Of a DNA stretch of 42,225 bases, positions 30,553 through 38,353 are shown one piece after another. Below the pieces are notes generated by a model. It worked only from the letters and a program-made list of their open reading frames with translations, did no database searches and was not told the DNA's origin. This stretch comes from an uncultured Lactobacillus sp. (lineage in GTDB: Bacteria; Bacillota; Bacilli; Lactobacillales; Lactobacillaceae), in assembly GCF_902491705.1 (NCBI RefSeq), contig NZ_CABUIW010000013.1:1-42225 (forward strand). Direction: 5' to 3'. How positions within the stretch are numbered: the first letter of the stretch is position 1; the number at the start of each line of letters is the position of its first letter. Both the position numbers and the translations under genes were made by a program.

Positions 30553-31794
30553 TCAAAGTGTGAACTCTGTATTCACTCGGCGATATCCTCGACGGCTGAT
30601 ATTCTTAAACCGTTTCTGTCCCGCTTTCCAATCGCTTCGGTTATCCATTACATACTTAATCTTTTTAGCTAACGACCGATTTTTAACCAAGTTATCTTCG
30701 CCTAACTCATGTGCAATTTCAGAGCTTTCAATCCAATCGTCTGACCAAGTACTGAGCACCCGTTCAATTTGGTTTTCGGTTTCGTCAATGTACATAAATG
30801 ACTTACGATTGTCCTCAATTAGCTTCTGCTGCTCCTTCGTTAATATGAAAGAAAAACCGCTTTTGTATAAGGCAACAGCCTCGCCCCATATATTTGCAAC
30901 CATGTCATCGTCTAAATCAGTTACTGGATTAGCAATTGCTCTGGTTTTATCTGCCATGTTCGGTAAGAATCGCCGTTCACCGGTCTTGTCCTTCAAATAT
31001 GTTGACTCATTGGTTGTCCTTGCGATAACGAAATTCTTTGGCCGGCGGATTGTGTGTCTTCCATATGGTGGCCGAAATTCTAACTCTTCGGCTGAAATAA
31101 ACTTCTTCAAGTTTTCAAAGTCAGAATTATTCGTCGCCGTCATTTCATCATCATTCACGATTAAGGCCCGCAACATATTAGCAAAGTTATCCTTATCCTT
31201 AAAATCAGTGAATTGGTCTGTGTACCAACCATGGGCTAGTTTCTTTAACAAGGTTGTTTTACCAACACCCTGACCACCAACTAGGTCGAACACCCAGTCG
31301 AACTTGCTAGCCGGTTTATAGGCTTTCATCACCGCACCAACCAGAAATAACTTTGTCTGTAACGTTGTCACTTCACTAGTTGGCACACCCAAGAACGTCG
31401 GTAAAAAATCTTTAATCCGTTCTTTGTGGTCCCAATTCTTATAGCACTTTTCCATATAATCTTTGACCGGGTTATAGGGATGGCGATGAGCTTCAACAGT
31501 GATTGCCATACTCAGCAATTTTTCTTGAAACATCACATCATAGGTATCTTCAATGTAACGAAGGATCATTGCTGAATAGCTATCATCCATTTGCCCTTTT
31601 TCAACGAATAGCGAAGGAATATCTTTAACAACATCAATTGAATAGGCAAACTCGTTATAACGAAAAGTACCGTGAAGTAATGAGTCTTGAGCAAGAATTA
31701 ACCCAACATTTCTTAAACTATTAGTTTTAGGATTTCCCTGAGTATTTAGCTCAAATGGAATGGGCTTCTGGATAACATTGTTGTCATTCGTCAC
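30553..31794 (-). CDS. VapE-like replicative helicase / P-loop ATPase
   Basis: A 413-residue protein of the virulence-associated E (VapE) group, superfamily-3-like helicases that work with a primase. Walker A is GGQGVGKTT (about residues 173-181); LIVNDDEMTATNNSDFENLK carries the Walker B acidic pair; FVIARTTNESTYLKDKTGER is the sensor and arginine finger region. The C-terminal 70 residues are a winged-helix-like end. The start is a GTG eight bases from GGAGG, inside the end of the primase gene (11-bp overlap), because the longer ATG form would contain that ribosome site. Confidence 0.9.
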   Translation of the reverse strand: MTNDNNVIQKPIPFELNTQGNPKTNSLRNVGLILAQDSLLHGTFRYNEFAYSIDVVKDIPSLFVEKGQMDDSYSAMILRYIEDTYDVMFQEKLLSMAITVEAHRHPYNPVKDYMEKCYKNWDHKERIKDFLPTFLGVPTSEVTTLQTKLFLVGAVMKAYKPASKFDWVFDLVGGQGVGKTTLLKKLAHGWYTDQFTDFKDKDNFANMLRALIVNDDEMTATNNSDFENLKKFISAEELEFRPPYGRHTIRRPKNFVIARTTNESTYLKDKTGERRFLPNMADKTRAIANPVTDLDDDMVANIWGEAVALYKSGFSFILTKEQQKLIEDNRKSFMYIDETENQIERVLSTWSDDWIESSEIAHELGEDNLVKNRSLAKKIKYVMDNRSDWKAGQKRFKNISRRGYRRVNTEFTL

Positions 31795-32575
31795 GCATTG
31801 CACCTCCATTCCTTATATCTCGCCTAAGCATTGATTTAAACGTTCGATTCACTTCATCTTCTGGCAGTGGATCGGGCGTGTTTTCATTTGCCATCATCGC
31901 TAACTGATAGGCTGCTCTCTGATCAACTCCCCGAAACAAAATCGCGCCAATTAATCCAGCTAGTGTTTTATTCCGAAGCCCCTTGTCACCCAAACCATTA
32001 ACTAACGTTTCTAACAAATCAGTAGTTGAATTTCTTCCGCGTGGTTTCAGCACTAAATCATCTGGTGATGTTTTCCGATTACTTGCCCGCATTTGATTAA
32101 TATGCACTACCAGCGACTTAGGAGCAGTTACAATTGCATGCTTATTCAGCCATTTATAACCTTCGCTTGGTGCAACTACAACATAGTTATTCTGATGAGC
32201 TTTAATATCAACTCCAGGTAAGTAACCGATTAGTTGGTTAGTTCGCATGTCAGGACGCTTTAAGTAAAATAATTGCTGGCCTCCATGACGTGTTGTCTGA
32301 GTTAAAGTTTCCGGAAAATATTCCGCCGGCAATTGCTTAATCGAATTAAACCCGTCAACGTTATTTTCATGGTTTCGGTCAATATCAACGACAAAGAATT
32401 TATCTGTCCGGAGAGCAATCTGTGCAAAAGGGTGTTTCTGCCAGATTGCTTTTATTTTGTCTGCCGTTAGTGGGTCACGGTCAGCAAATTTAATTAGTGG
32501 ATGTTTTCCAGCGATTGGGAGGACACTTAAACCTTTAGCCTGATAAGCCAAGGCATAGTTAACTAAATTTTTCAT
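31784..32575 (-). CDS. Primase-polymerase (prim-pol) N-terminal type primase
   Basis: A 263-residue archaeo-eukaryotic-type primase. The DxD catalytic pair is FVVDIDRNH (Asp64, Asp66), TTRHGGQQLFY gives His97, and PGVDIKAH gives Asp123, the full prim-pol site. Residues about 175-260 are a helical C-terminal domain (AGLIGAILFRGVDQRAAYQL, PLPEDEVNRTFKSMLRRD) like PriCT. It makes primers for the VapE-like helicase encoded immediately after. Confidence 0.92.
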   Translation of the reverse strand: MKNLVNYALAYQAKGLSVLPIAGKHPLIKFADRDPLTADKIKAIWQKHPFAQIALRTDKFFVVDIDRNHENNVDGFNSIKQLPAEYFPETLTQTTRHGGQQLFYLKRPDMRTNQLIGYLPGVDIKAHQNNYVVVAPSEGYKWLNKHAIVTAPKSLVVHINQMRASNRKTSPDDLVLKPRGRNSTTDLLETLVNGLGDKGLRNKTLAGLIGAILFRGVDQRAAYQLAMMANENTPDPLPEDEVNRTFKSMLRRDIRNGGAMRDE

Positions 32576-32645
32576 TTTGACCTCCTAAAAATTAACGGGC
32601 TTCCCACCCGAATTGGTGTTAATAGGTCACTGCCTTAAACATTAA

Positions 32646-33161
32646 TTAAAACGGCATCTGGTCATCATCAACTTCTGGCGTTTCTGGCTGTTCAGCTTCC
32701 TCAAAGTCATAGTTACGATATGGGTATTCCGGATTTTTCTTATTTGGGCGTACTTTTAACTTCATAATCAATGTTTTGCCAATAGTTCCTTGAAATGCCT
32801 TAGCTAAGTTTTCGTAAACCATCGAATCATCATCCCAGGCCTCGTCTGGAATAGTAACCCCTAATACTGCTGCTAGTTTCATTACCATTCGGATATTAGT
32901 GTCGAGCATTGGGTTTGGATTACCCTTGGAAGTAACTTCATCTAAACCAATTCGCAAGTATTCGCTACTACCTGCGTGTTCGCCTTCAACAACTTCAAGG
33001 ACGAAGCTTAATTGTTCTGCTCCCCACGGTGCTGTTGAATCTTCAACTTTAGTCACTGCACAGATATAATCACCACTCGGCAATCCTTCAAACTTATTAA
33101 CTGAATCCTTCTTAGCATCAAAATCTTTAGCGACGTTGTTCATTGCATCTCGTAAACTCAT
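32646..33161 (-). CDS. DUF669-like single-strand-binding type protein
   Basis: A 171-residue protein. SLRDAMNNVAKDFDAKKDSV and GDYICAVTKVEDSTAPWGAE, then LSFVLEVVEGEHAG, match DUF669, found between the Sak4-like ATPase and primase genes of many phages. The last residues (PEVDDDQMPF) copy the acidic Phe-ended tip of SSB proteins, which recruits replication partners. A ssDNA-binding role in recombination/replication is therefore plausible, but this is inference. A 70-bp gap with a weak hairpin separates it from the primase. Confidence 0.82.
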   Translation of the reverse strand: MSLRDAMNNVAKDFDAKKDSVNKFEGLPSGDYICAVTKVEDSTAPWGAEQLSFVLEVVEGEHAGSSEYLRIGLDEVTSKGNPNPMLDTNIRMVMKLAAVLGVTIPDEAWDDDSMVYENLAKAFQGTIGKTLIMKLKVRPNKKNPEYPYRNYDFEEAEQPETPEVDDDQMPF

Positions 33162-33167
33162 AATCTA

Positions 33168-33932
33168 TTAACCTTCCTTTACTTTTTGGTTTTTAATTTT
33201 GTTGACAATCTCGTTTTGCTGTTTAACAGTGGTGGTCTTCGGCTTGTCGAAGACCCCGTTGACATGTTCCAGTACCCGTAAAATAGCCGGGTCAGTAATA
33301 TCATCTTTGACATAGTGAATTCGCCGGTCCTTAACCATTCGAATGTATCGGTCACCAAAACGCTTGGTCTCAATTACTAAGTCACAGTTACCGTTAACCA
33401 CGTTGTAGTATTTCTGCTTCAATGATGGCCGGTCCTCGGTCCGTCCAGATGTTTCATCAGTTAAAGTCATTAACCGACTGATATAAACAGTATTCATTGG
33501 TAATCCCTTTAATTCCGTTACAAACGCCTGGAACACTGTATTGAATTGGGCGTACCCCTTTCCAAACGGGACATCCCCTAATGTTTCAACATCGTTGTCG
33601 TAACAGATTGCCTGTTCAATCAGCGTAATCACATCATCAATAACGTCAATGACCACTGTCTTGTAACCATGATTTTCTGTTCCTAGTGCGAGAATGATTT
33701 CATCAAGCTGGTCAATGACTGACTTCTTGACTGAACCGTCAGGCTTCCGGACATTCTTTAATTGAATGCTAGGAGCTGTGTTCATCTCGGCATTGCCATC
33801 AGTGTTTAGGAACAATGGGCTAGGAAAACGCTCAGCTAGATATGATTTCCCTGACATCGTATCCCCGTAAATAAAATAATTTCGTGGAATTCTCCGGGCC
33901 TTCTGTGGCTTATTCTCTGGCAAAACACTCAT
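33168..33932 (-). CDS. Sak4-like RecA-fold ATPase
   Basis: A 254-residue nucleotide-binding protein. Walker A is GDTMSGKS (residues 23-30); TVVIDVIDDVITL gives the Walker B acidic residues; VYISRLMTLTDETSGRTEDR follows. This single-domain RecA-like type (Sak4) drives single-strand annealing recombination together with an SSB-like partner, here the DUF669 protein encoded 6 bp away. The basic C-terminus ends KIKNQKVKEG. Confidence 0.85.
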   Translation of the reverse strand: MSVLPENKPQKARRIPRNYFIYGDTMSGKSYLAERFPSPLFLNTDGNAEMNTAPSIQLKNVRKPDGSVKKSVIDQLDEIILALGTENHGYKTVVIDVIDDVITLIEQAICYDNDVETLGDVPFGKGYAQFNTVFQAFVTELKGLPMNTVYISRLMTLTDETSGRTEDRPSLKQKYYNVVNGNCDLVIETKRFGDRYIRMVKDRRIHYVKDDITDPAILRVLEHVNGVFDKPKTTTVKQQNEIVNKIKNQKVKEG

Positions 33933-33941
33933 ATAGATTCC

Positions 33942-35319
33942 TCACTTTCTAATTAATCCACGCTGTTTAGCGTAGTGGTATATCCAGCCGGGCTTATACC
34001 CCTTTAACTTGGCGTATACTTGAATTTCTTTGAGATTTTTTAATTCACTTGGTCGTTTATCAGCAACATTTTTCATCATGGCTGATTTTTCCAATTGCTT
34101 AACTACTGCTAAGCGTGACCGCGTTACTTTCTTCAACTTAACGTTATCTACTACTTCTAATTCTTTTTCCTGTCCTAATAGCATTCCACAATATGGGCAG
34201 GTATCACCCTTGCGGTAGAAAGAGGCAAAGCAACGTGGGCAGACCGTTACAGGTTTAATCACGGTACCTGAAGCTGCTCGTTTATTGCTCTTGCTAACCC
34301 CATTCAGTGACCAATGTCTTTCATCAGTTGGTAAGCCGAACCGTTCTACATTTCCCACGTGGTCAATAATGACTGCCGTCTTACCTTGCCGTGGGTTCAT
34401 CGACCGCATTGCGAATTGTAAGTACAGCGACAACGACTGCGTTGGTCGTAGCATAATTACACAATCAACGTTCGGTAGGTCCAGTCCCTCAGTGAATAAC
34501 TCTGCATTAGTGACAATCTTGATCTTCCCTGCACGGTAGTCTTCAATAATCTTTTTGCGCTCTTCCTTAGGCGTTTTTCCGGAGACTGCACGGGCAGTAA
34601 TACCACGGCCATTAAACGCTCGGGCCAACCGAATTGCACTATTAACGTTGTAAGTATATGCGATTGCTTGTTTTCCTTTGGCTAACTGATAATAATGCTT
34701 AACTGCGTTCCCATAAATTTTTGGCTTTAAGGCTTCCTTGATTGAATCTTCGCTATAATCGCCCGTGGATTTCGTCCTTAGCTTACTAATATCGATTTGC
34801 GAAGGAGCATAATAGTCCACTGGTGCTAAGAAATGATGGTCAATTAACCAAGGTACTGATTTACCAGTGATTAATTCGTCTGCAATCTCAGTAAAGCCCT
34901 TGCCATTCAAGCGATATGGTGTAGCAGTAAACAGTAGCTTATAAGCTTCCGGAAATGCCTTTAAGATTCGCTGATAGGACTGTGCTAACGCATGATGGGC
35001 CTCATCAACAAAAATAATTTGTGGCGGGTCCAAGTCAGCAACGTGGCGAGTAATTGTTTGAACCATGCCGATTTTAGCGAGGTTCATATCTACCCCATCA
35101 GCTTGAAAAGTCCTAATCACTTGCTGAACAATTTCCTGACGATGAACTACAAATAATATCCGGTTTCCCTTAGCTGTCGCTCGCCTGGCAATATCAGCCA
35201 TAATGACGGTCTTGCCAGTACGAGGGAGGTTGCTGAACCATGATGGAACGATGACCATTTTGAATAGAATGGTAAATGTTATCAACTGTTTCTTGCTGAT
35301 AATCTCTTAGTTCAAACAA
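33942..35319 (-). pseudogene. DEAD/DEAH-box helicase, frameshifted at the Walker A motif
   Basis: The reading frame that starts at TTG 35317-35319 (eight bases from GGAGG) encodes FELRDYQQETVDNIYHSIQN and SIMVQQPP, the normal Q-motif start of an SF2 helicase. At about 35221-35229 (CCTCCCTCG on the minus strand) the frame breaks, and RTGKTVIMADIARRATA continues in the next frame to the end at 33942. Deleting one base would restore QPPRTGKT. The rest is intact: IIFVDEAHHA, LLFTATPYRLNG, SGKTPKEERKKII, a CPRC/CPYC zinc ribbon and a helix-rich end. An internal start would lack the Q motif, so the gene is probably inactive unless this is a sequencing error or frameshift signal. Confidence 0.82.
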
Positions 35320-35853
35320 CTAAACCACCTCCCAGCGAAATCCTTTTAATAAGGTTTTATGCTTTATTGCATAGGAAATACTTTGACGCGGTATTCCGGT
35401 TGCTTTTTCGGCATCATGGAGGGTGAAATAGTTGTCTTCTTTACCATTAGGGGCTATCCGTTTTATATGAATACCAAATTTTTCACGATTCCGTTGAATT
35501 CGAGTTCCGTAATTCACATTTTCCTTATTAGTCATCCATTCAAGATTTAACACAGTATTGTTTAAAGGATTTTCGTCTTTATGATTAACAGTACTTTTAT
35601 GATTGGGGTTGGGGATAAATGTTTTTGCAATTATTTGGTGTAGCTTCTCTTTCCTACATCTTCCATTTTTAAACATTTCAACTTTTAAGTAACCGGTCGT
35701 ATCAACCCACGGTGATAAAATCCGTCCTTCAATTTTTATTGGGACGTGCTTCCTCCCTTTGTATGCAATCCGATCTAAACTTCTGACATAGCCAAAACAT
35801 GAAGCCTGATATAATCCCTCATATCCAGGAATGTCTTTCCAAACCTCTTTCAT
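35320..35853 (-). CDS. NUMOD4-HNH homing endonuclease
   Basis: A 177-residue free-standing homing endonuclease. Residues 1-50 are NUMOD4 (EVWKDIPGYEGLYQASCFGY). Residues about 70-115 are the HNH: EKLHQIIAKTFI, STVNHKDENPLNNTV with His91, and NLEWMTNKENVNYG. Residues 140-175 are a NUMOD1-like helix-turn-helix (TLHDAEKATGIPRQSISYAI) for DNA specificity. Its stop (TAG) directly abuts the TTG start of the broken helicase and its start overlaps the previous gene by 4 bp, so it inserted cleanly between genes. Confidence 0.92.
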   Translation of the reverse strand: MKEVWKDIPGYEGLYQASCFGYVRSLDRIAYKGRKHVPIKIEGRILSPWVDTTGYLKVEMFKNGRCRKEKLHQIIAKTFIPNPNHKSTVNHKDENPLNNTVLNLEWMTNKENVNYGTRIQRNREKFGIHIKRIAPNGKEDNYFTLHDAEKATGIPRQSISYAIKHKTLLKGFRWEVV

Positions 35854-36056
35854 GCATCACGTTCCTCGTCAGTTGGATCAACAATTTCAACATGTTTCAA
35901 TCCATACCATAAGAACTTCATGATGATTCTTGCCATTGAAACATGAGTCTCTTTACTTAAATCTTTAATTTTAGCGTGAAGTTCTGCATCAATGTAGCAA
36001 GGTTTGAAACCGTGGGATTCGTGCTGCTTTTCAATAATTAATTTTGGTTTATCCAT
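35850..36056 (-). CDS. Small ribbon-helix-helix-like protein
   Basis: A 68-residue protein. PCYIDAELHAKIKDLSKETHVS then MARIIMKFLWYGLKHVEIV has the strand-helix-helix spacing of Arc/CopG-type proteins. GGAGG is well placed before the ATG. It could regulate early genes. The call is by pattern only. Confidence 0.6.
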   Translation of the reverse strand: MDKPKLIIEKQHESHGFKPCYIDAELHAKIKDLSKETHVSMARIIMKFLWYGLKHVEIVDPTDEERDA

Positions 36057-36067
36057 AATGAAGCCTC

Positions 36068-36559
36068 CTATTTAATCACCGTGTTGCGATTAGTTTTTAA
36101 ATGTGCTCCGGGTACCTCTTTACCAGTTTTCAACGCCCGATAAACAATTGGTTTCTCAATATCGTACATCCCTTCATATTTAGCATAATTACGGTATTCA
36201 GCCGGGATTTTATCTGAATCATCAATCACAACTGAAGCCTTAAAATTCCGCACACTTAATAAATGATTTTCAGTGTCAAACCGTTTAATACCTGCATCAT
36301 CAAGTACATCAGTCATGTATCGCTTAATCCATTGCAACTTGTTCTTGCGATAAGTAATTTCATCACGCCATGTTCGTTGCTTTTCGTCAATAAAGTTAAT
36401 TTCAGACTTTAACTTATCGGCCCATGTAGCTAGGTTTTCTAGCTTTTCCTTTCGGGTGTCATCAATGGCGTCTAGCGTATCTTTTAAGACAGTTGGGTCT
36501 AAATCATCACGTTGAGATAATTCACGAAATTCATCGTTAAGTTCAAATAAATTACTCAT
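36068..36559 (-). CDS. Siphovirus Gp157-like protein
   Basis: A 163-residue protein of the Gp157 family, common in lactic phages and once linked to host resistance. Residues 10-90 are a long coiled coil (LENLATWADKLKSEINFIDE, KNKLQWIKRYMTDVLDDAGI); the C-terminal 65 residues are beta-rich (FDTENHLLSVRNFKASVVI, KIPAEYRNYAKYEGMYDIEK), ending HLKTNRNTVIK. Early-operon position fits. Molecular role not established. Confidence 0.85.
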   Translation of the reverse strand: MSNLFELNDEFRELSQRDDLDPTVLKDTLDAIDDTRKEKLENLATWADKLKSEINFIDEKQRTWRDEITYRKNKLQWIKRYMTDVLDDAGIKRFDTENHLLSVRNFKASVVIDDSDKIPAEYRNYAKYEGMYDIEKPIVYRALKTGKEVPGAHLKTNRNTVIK

Positions 36560-36562
36560 TAA

Positions 36563-36763
36563 TTAATCCTCCTGAAAGATTTTATCTAAAATTCTTTTGA
36601 GTGTTTTTTTCATTAATTCCGGGTGATAGGTTAGATATGCCACTAGCATCTTTGCGATCTGGTCAGTTGAACCATGACTCGATGCATTAAATTGCGTTTC
36701 GTTATTAGGGATAGTAGTTAAACTAATTCTTGCAGCTTTCACGATGGCTACTTCCATAGACAT
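36563..36763 (-). CDS. Small early protein, unknown
   Basis: About 66 residues from the ATG at 36761-36763 (SMEVAIVKAARISLTTIPNN). It is helical, with DQIAKMLVAYLTYHPELMKK and LKRILDKIFQED near the end. It overlaps the preceding gene by about 40 bp and has no clear ribosome site, so the start is uncertain; TTG, ATG and GTG codons lie close together. Confidence 0.5.
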   Translation of the reverse strand: MSMEVAIVKAARISLTTIPNNETQFNASSHGSTDQIAKMLVAYLTYHPELMKKTLKRILDKIFQED

Positions 36764-36944
36764 TTTTAGTATTAGTTCCAAGGCGTTCAGCAATTACTCG
36801 CAAGGCGTTAGCCTGGTTTTCCATCTGTGCTACTAACCACATCCGACGTTCGCCGGATCCAGCCTTTTCATACTGACGAGATAAGTCGGCAATGTAAGTA
36901 GCTTTATCACTAATCATTTTGTTAAAATCATTTAATTCATTCAT
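36723..36944 (-). CDS. Small helical early protein, unknown
   Basis: A 73-residue protein starting MNELNDFNKMISDKATYIAD; helical and charged through RQYEKAGSGERRMWLVAQME. AAGGAAG lies ten bases before the ATG. No motif recognised. Confidence 0.55.
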   Translation of the reverse strand: MNELNDFNKMISDKATYIADLSRQYEKAGSGERRMWLVAQMENQANALRVIAERLGTNTKNVYGSSHRESCKN

Positions 36945-36970
36945 GTGTTATAATCTTCCTTGTAAGTAAT

Positions 36971-37174
36971 TTATTTTTGTTTATTGTCATCGGCGTCACC
37001 AGCGCCGGTGACTTTTTTTGTTGGGTATGGTGTGATAGCTTCAGCTAAATCGTGAGCAATAAATGGTAACCAGATAACAAAGGTCCAGCTCATCGCAATT
37101 TCCATTCCTTCACGATAAAAAATAGTCATTAAGCATCCACAGCCTGCATAAAAAAGTCCCTTAATAAATTGCAT
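36971..37174 (-). CDS. Small membrane protein
   Basis: A 67-residue protein: MQFIKGLFYAGCGCLMTIFY is a hydrophobic first segment, AMSWTFVIWLPFIAHDLAEA a second, and the end is hydrophilic (GAGDADDNKQK). GGGAGGTG is well placed. Early phage membrane proteins of this size can act in superinfection exclusion, but nothing here proves it. Confidence 0.6.
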   Translation of the reverse strand: MQFIKGLFYAGCGCLMTIFYREGMEIAMSWTFVIWLPFIAHDLAEAITPYPTKKVTGAGDADDNKQK

Positions 37175-37187
37175 TTATCTCACCTCC

Positions 37188-37517
37188 CTATCGTGGTAAA
37201 GATTGTTTCCAATTAATTTCCGACTGATGTTCAAACACCCAATCAATAGCTTTGGGATCAATTTTGGTTGGGTGACCAGATCCGGCATTAACGTTGATTA
37301 CCATGTTCTCCAGTGGTTTTAACGGAAGAATGAACATTCTTATCCATTCCTTATCCTTCTTCACAGGTAACTTTTTAGTGAATTCTGGAAGAGACATCCA
37401 CTGAAAAATCTGTGGTTGCTTTGGCTCCTCTGGAACTAAATAAGGTTTCAACATCTTTGCGATTTCCGCCCGATCTTTAGGTGGCGTTTCTCTTACAAGT
37501 TCAAGCAGTGCGCTCAT
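37188..37517 (-). CDS. DUF771-like early protein
   Basis: A 109-residue protein from the ATG nine bases after AAGGA; a much longer frame upstream runs antisense to the plus-strand gene and has no ribosome site. FQWMSLPEFTKKLPVKKDKE and WIRMFILPLKPLENMVINVN, then AIDWVFEHQSEINWKQ, resemble DUF771, a winged-helix or excisionase-like phage family near cro. Assignment tentative. Confidence 0.6.
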   Translation of the reverse strand: MSALLELVRETPPKDRAEIAKMLKPYLVPEEPKQPQIFQWMSLPEFTKKLPVKKDKEWIRMFILPLKPLENMVINVNAGSGHPTKIDPKAIDWVFEHQSEINWKQSLPR

Positions 37518-37535
37518 TTGATCACTTCCTTTCTT

Positions 37536-37544
37536 TGCTATAAT
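37536..37544 (+). promoter_or_regulatory. Extended -10 promoter of plus-strand orphan gene
   Basis: TGCTATAAT is a perfect extended -10 box 33 bp before the ATG of the plus-strand gene at 37578, with no strong -35. It lies between two minus-strand genes. Confidence 0.5.
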
Positions 37545-37577
37545 TGAGTCATCTCCTTGCGAAAGGAGGTGAATACT

Positions 37578-37799
37578 ATGGATAATCCATCCAACAAGCA
37601 GATTGCTCATGATATGGCTATGGCTTTTGTGCAAGCAGATTTAAATGAGATGACAGGAAACCAAAGACAAGAAGAACTGTTACTCATTAATAGAAACGCT
37701 AAAGTAGGTAAAGCTAAAAGCACAACAATCATGACAAATTATCAGCATGCTTACTCTACGATTCGTCAATATCTCGATAGCGTCGACCCTGCTCTCTAA
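37578..37799 (+). CDS. Plus-strand orphan protein inside the early operon, unknown
   Basis: A 73-residue protein, MDNPSNKQIAHDMAMAFVQA at the start, KAKSTTIMTNYQHAYSTIRQ near the end. AAAGGAGGTG six bases before the ATG is the best ribosome site in the neighbourhood. Transcribed against the early operon from its own promoter and overlapping the next minus gene tail-to-tail by 44 bp. Helical; no motif recognised. Expression in the lysogen, when the early operon is silent, is possible. Confidence 0.65.
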   Translation: MDNPSNKQIAHDMAMAFVQADLNEMTGNQRQEELLLINRNAKVGKAKSTTIMTNYQHAYSTIRQYLDSVDPAL

Positions 37800-37932
37800 T
37801 ATCAAAGGGTGGGAACCGTTGACGTAAGTAAGCTGTATCTGCCTTAATTTCTTGAAGCTGCTCTTTGCTACCACCAATAGCACTGAGCAGTTTTTCTATT
37901 TCATCAGGTGTACCTGTGACTTTAATTTCCAT
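37756..37932 (-). CDS. Small early protein, unknown
   Basis: A 58-residue protein, MEIKVTGTPDEIEKLLSAIG at the start, then an arginine-rich end (FPPFDIREQGRRYRDIDES). The ATG seven bases from GGTGG is used; an ATG 33 bases upstream overlaps the cro stop and would add 11 residues. Such short EIxxxGTPEEI proteins are frequent after cro in Lactobacillus phages. Confidence 0.55.
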   Translation of the reverse strand: MEIKVTGTPDEIEKLLSAIGGSKEQLQEIKADTAYLRQRFPPFDIREQGRRYRDIDES

Positions 37933-37958
37933 TTTCATTCCACCACTGTTCCTCTTAT

Positions 37959-37977
37959 AGTTCATGATTCGTGAACT
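37959..37977. promoter_or_regulatory. Fourth operator-like dyad at the end of cro
   Basis: AGTTCA-N7-TGAACT is a perfect 6-bp dyad with the same half-site as the operators in the CI-Cro intergenic region (GTTCA/TGAAC). It overlaps the stop codon of cro, about 230 bp away, and could allow repressor looping or block transcription in progress. Confidence 0.6.
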
Positions 37978-38186
37978 AATTTTCTAAAAAAATATTTAGG
38001 TATTTCTGAATACTTAATTTTAAGTAACTTAGCCGCTCTAGCGATCTCTGTATTTTTCCAAGTAACTCTATTATTAAGTTTTAGTGAAATACTTCGTTCA
38101 GATAATCCCATCGCCATAGCAAAATTAAGTTGTGTTCCAAAAATTTCAACAATTCGACCGTTCAATTTTGAGTAGTCAAATTTCAT
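37962..38186 (-). CDS. cro: Cro-like repressor (DUF739 type)
   Basis: A 74-residue protein divergent from the CI-type repressor. MKFDYSKLNGRIVEIFGTQL and FAMAMGLSERSISLKLNNR are helix-turn-helix elements of the DUF739 Cro-like family; WKNTEIARAAKLLKIKYSEI closes the domain. The start is the ATG seven bases from AGGAGG. It should shut down repressor synthesis and commit to lytic growth. Confidence 0.85.
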   Translation of the reverse strand: MKFDYSKLNGRIVEIFGTQLNFAMAMGLSERSISLKLNNRVTWKNTEIARAAKLLKIKYSEIPKYFFRKLVHES

Positions 38187-38204
38187 AGCCATTCCTCCTT
38201 TTTT

Positions 38205-38323
38205 GTTCACGTTTCATGAACTTTACGATTATTATAATAATATGACTTTTTATCTTTGTCAACACAGAAGTTCATAAATCATGAATTTTTTGTGTTGAAC
38301 TTATGTTCAATCAACTTTATAAT
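38205..38323. promoter_or_regulatory. Genetic switch: divergent promoters and three operators
   Basis: Leftward promoter: TTGACA (38257-38262) and TATTAT (38234-38239), 17 bp apart, near consensus, for cro and the early operon. Rightward promoter: TTGAAC (38295-38300) and TATAAT (38318-38323), 17 bp apart, for the repressor. Dyads with half-site GTTCA/TGAAC lie at 38205-38221, 38270-38286 and, as TTGAAC-TTAT-GTTCAA, at 38295-38310. The last covers the repressor -35 box, implying autorepression; the first lies in the cro leader. Confidence 0.85.
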
Positions 38324-38353
38324 GAAACTATATTAAGCAAAAGGAGAACGGAC

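Noticed and set aside
32585..32620. Hairpin CGGG/CCCG between the DUF669 and primase genes as a terminator
   Set aside because: A four-base stem with a broken T-run is too weak to interrupt the replication operon.
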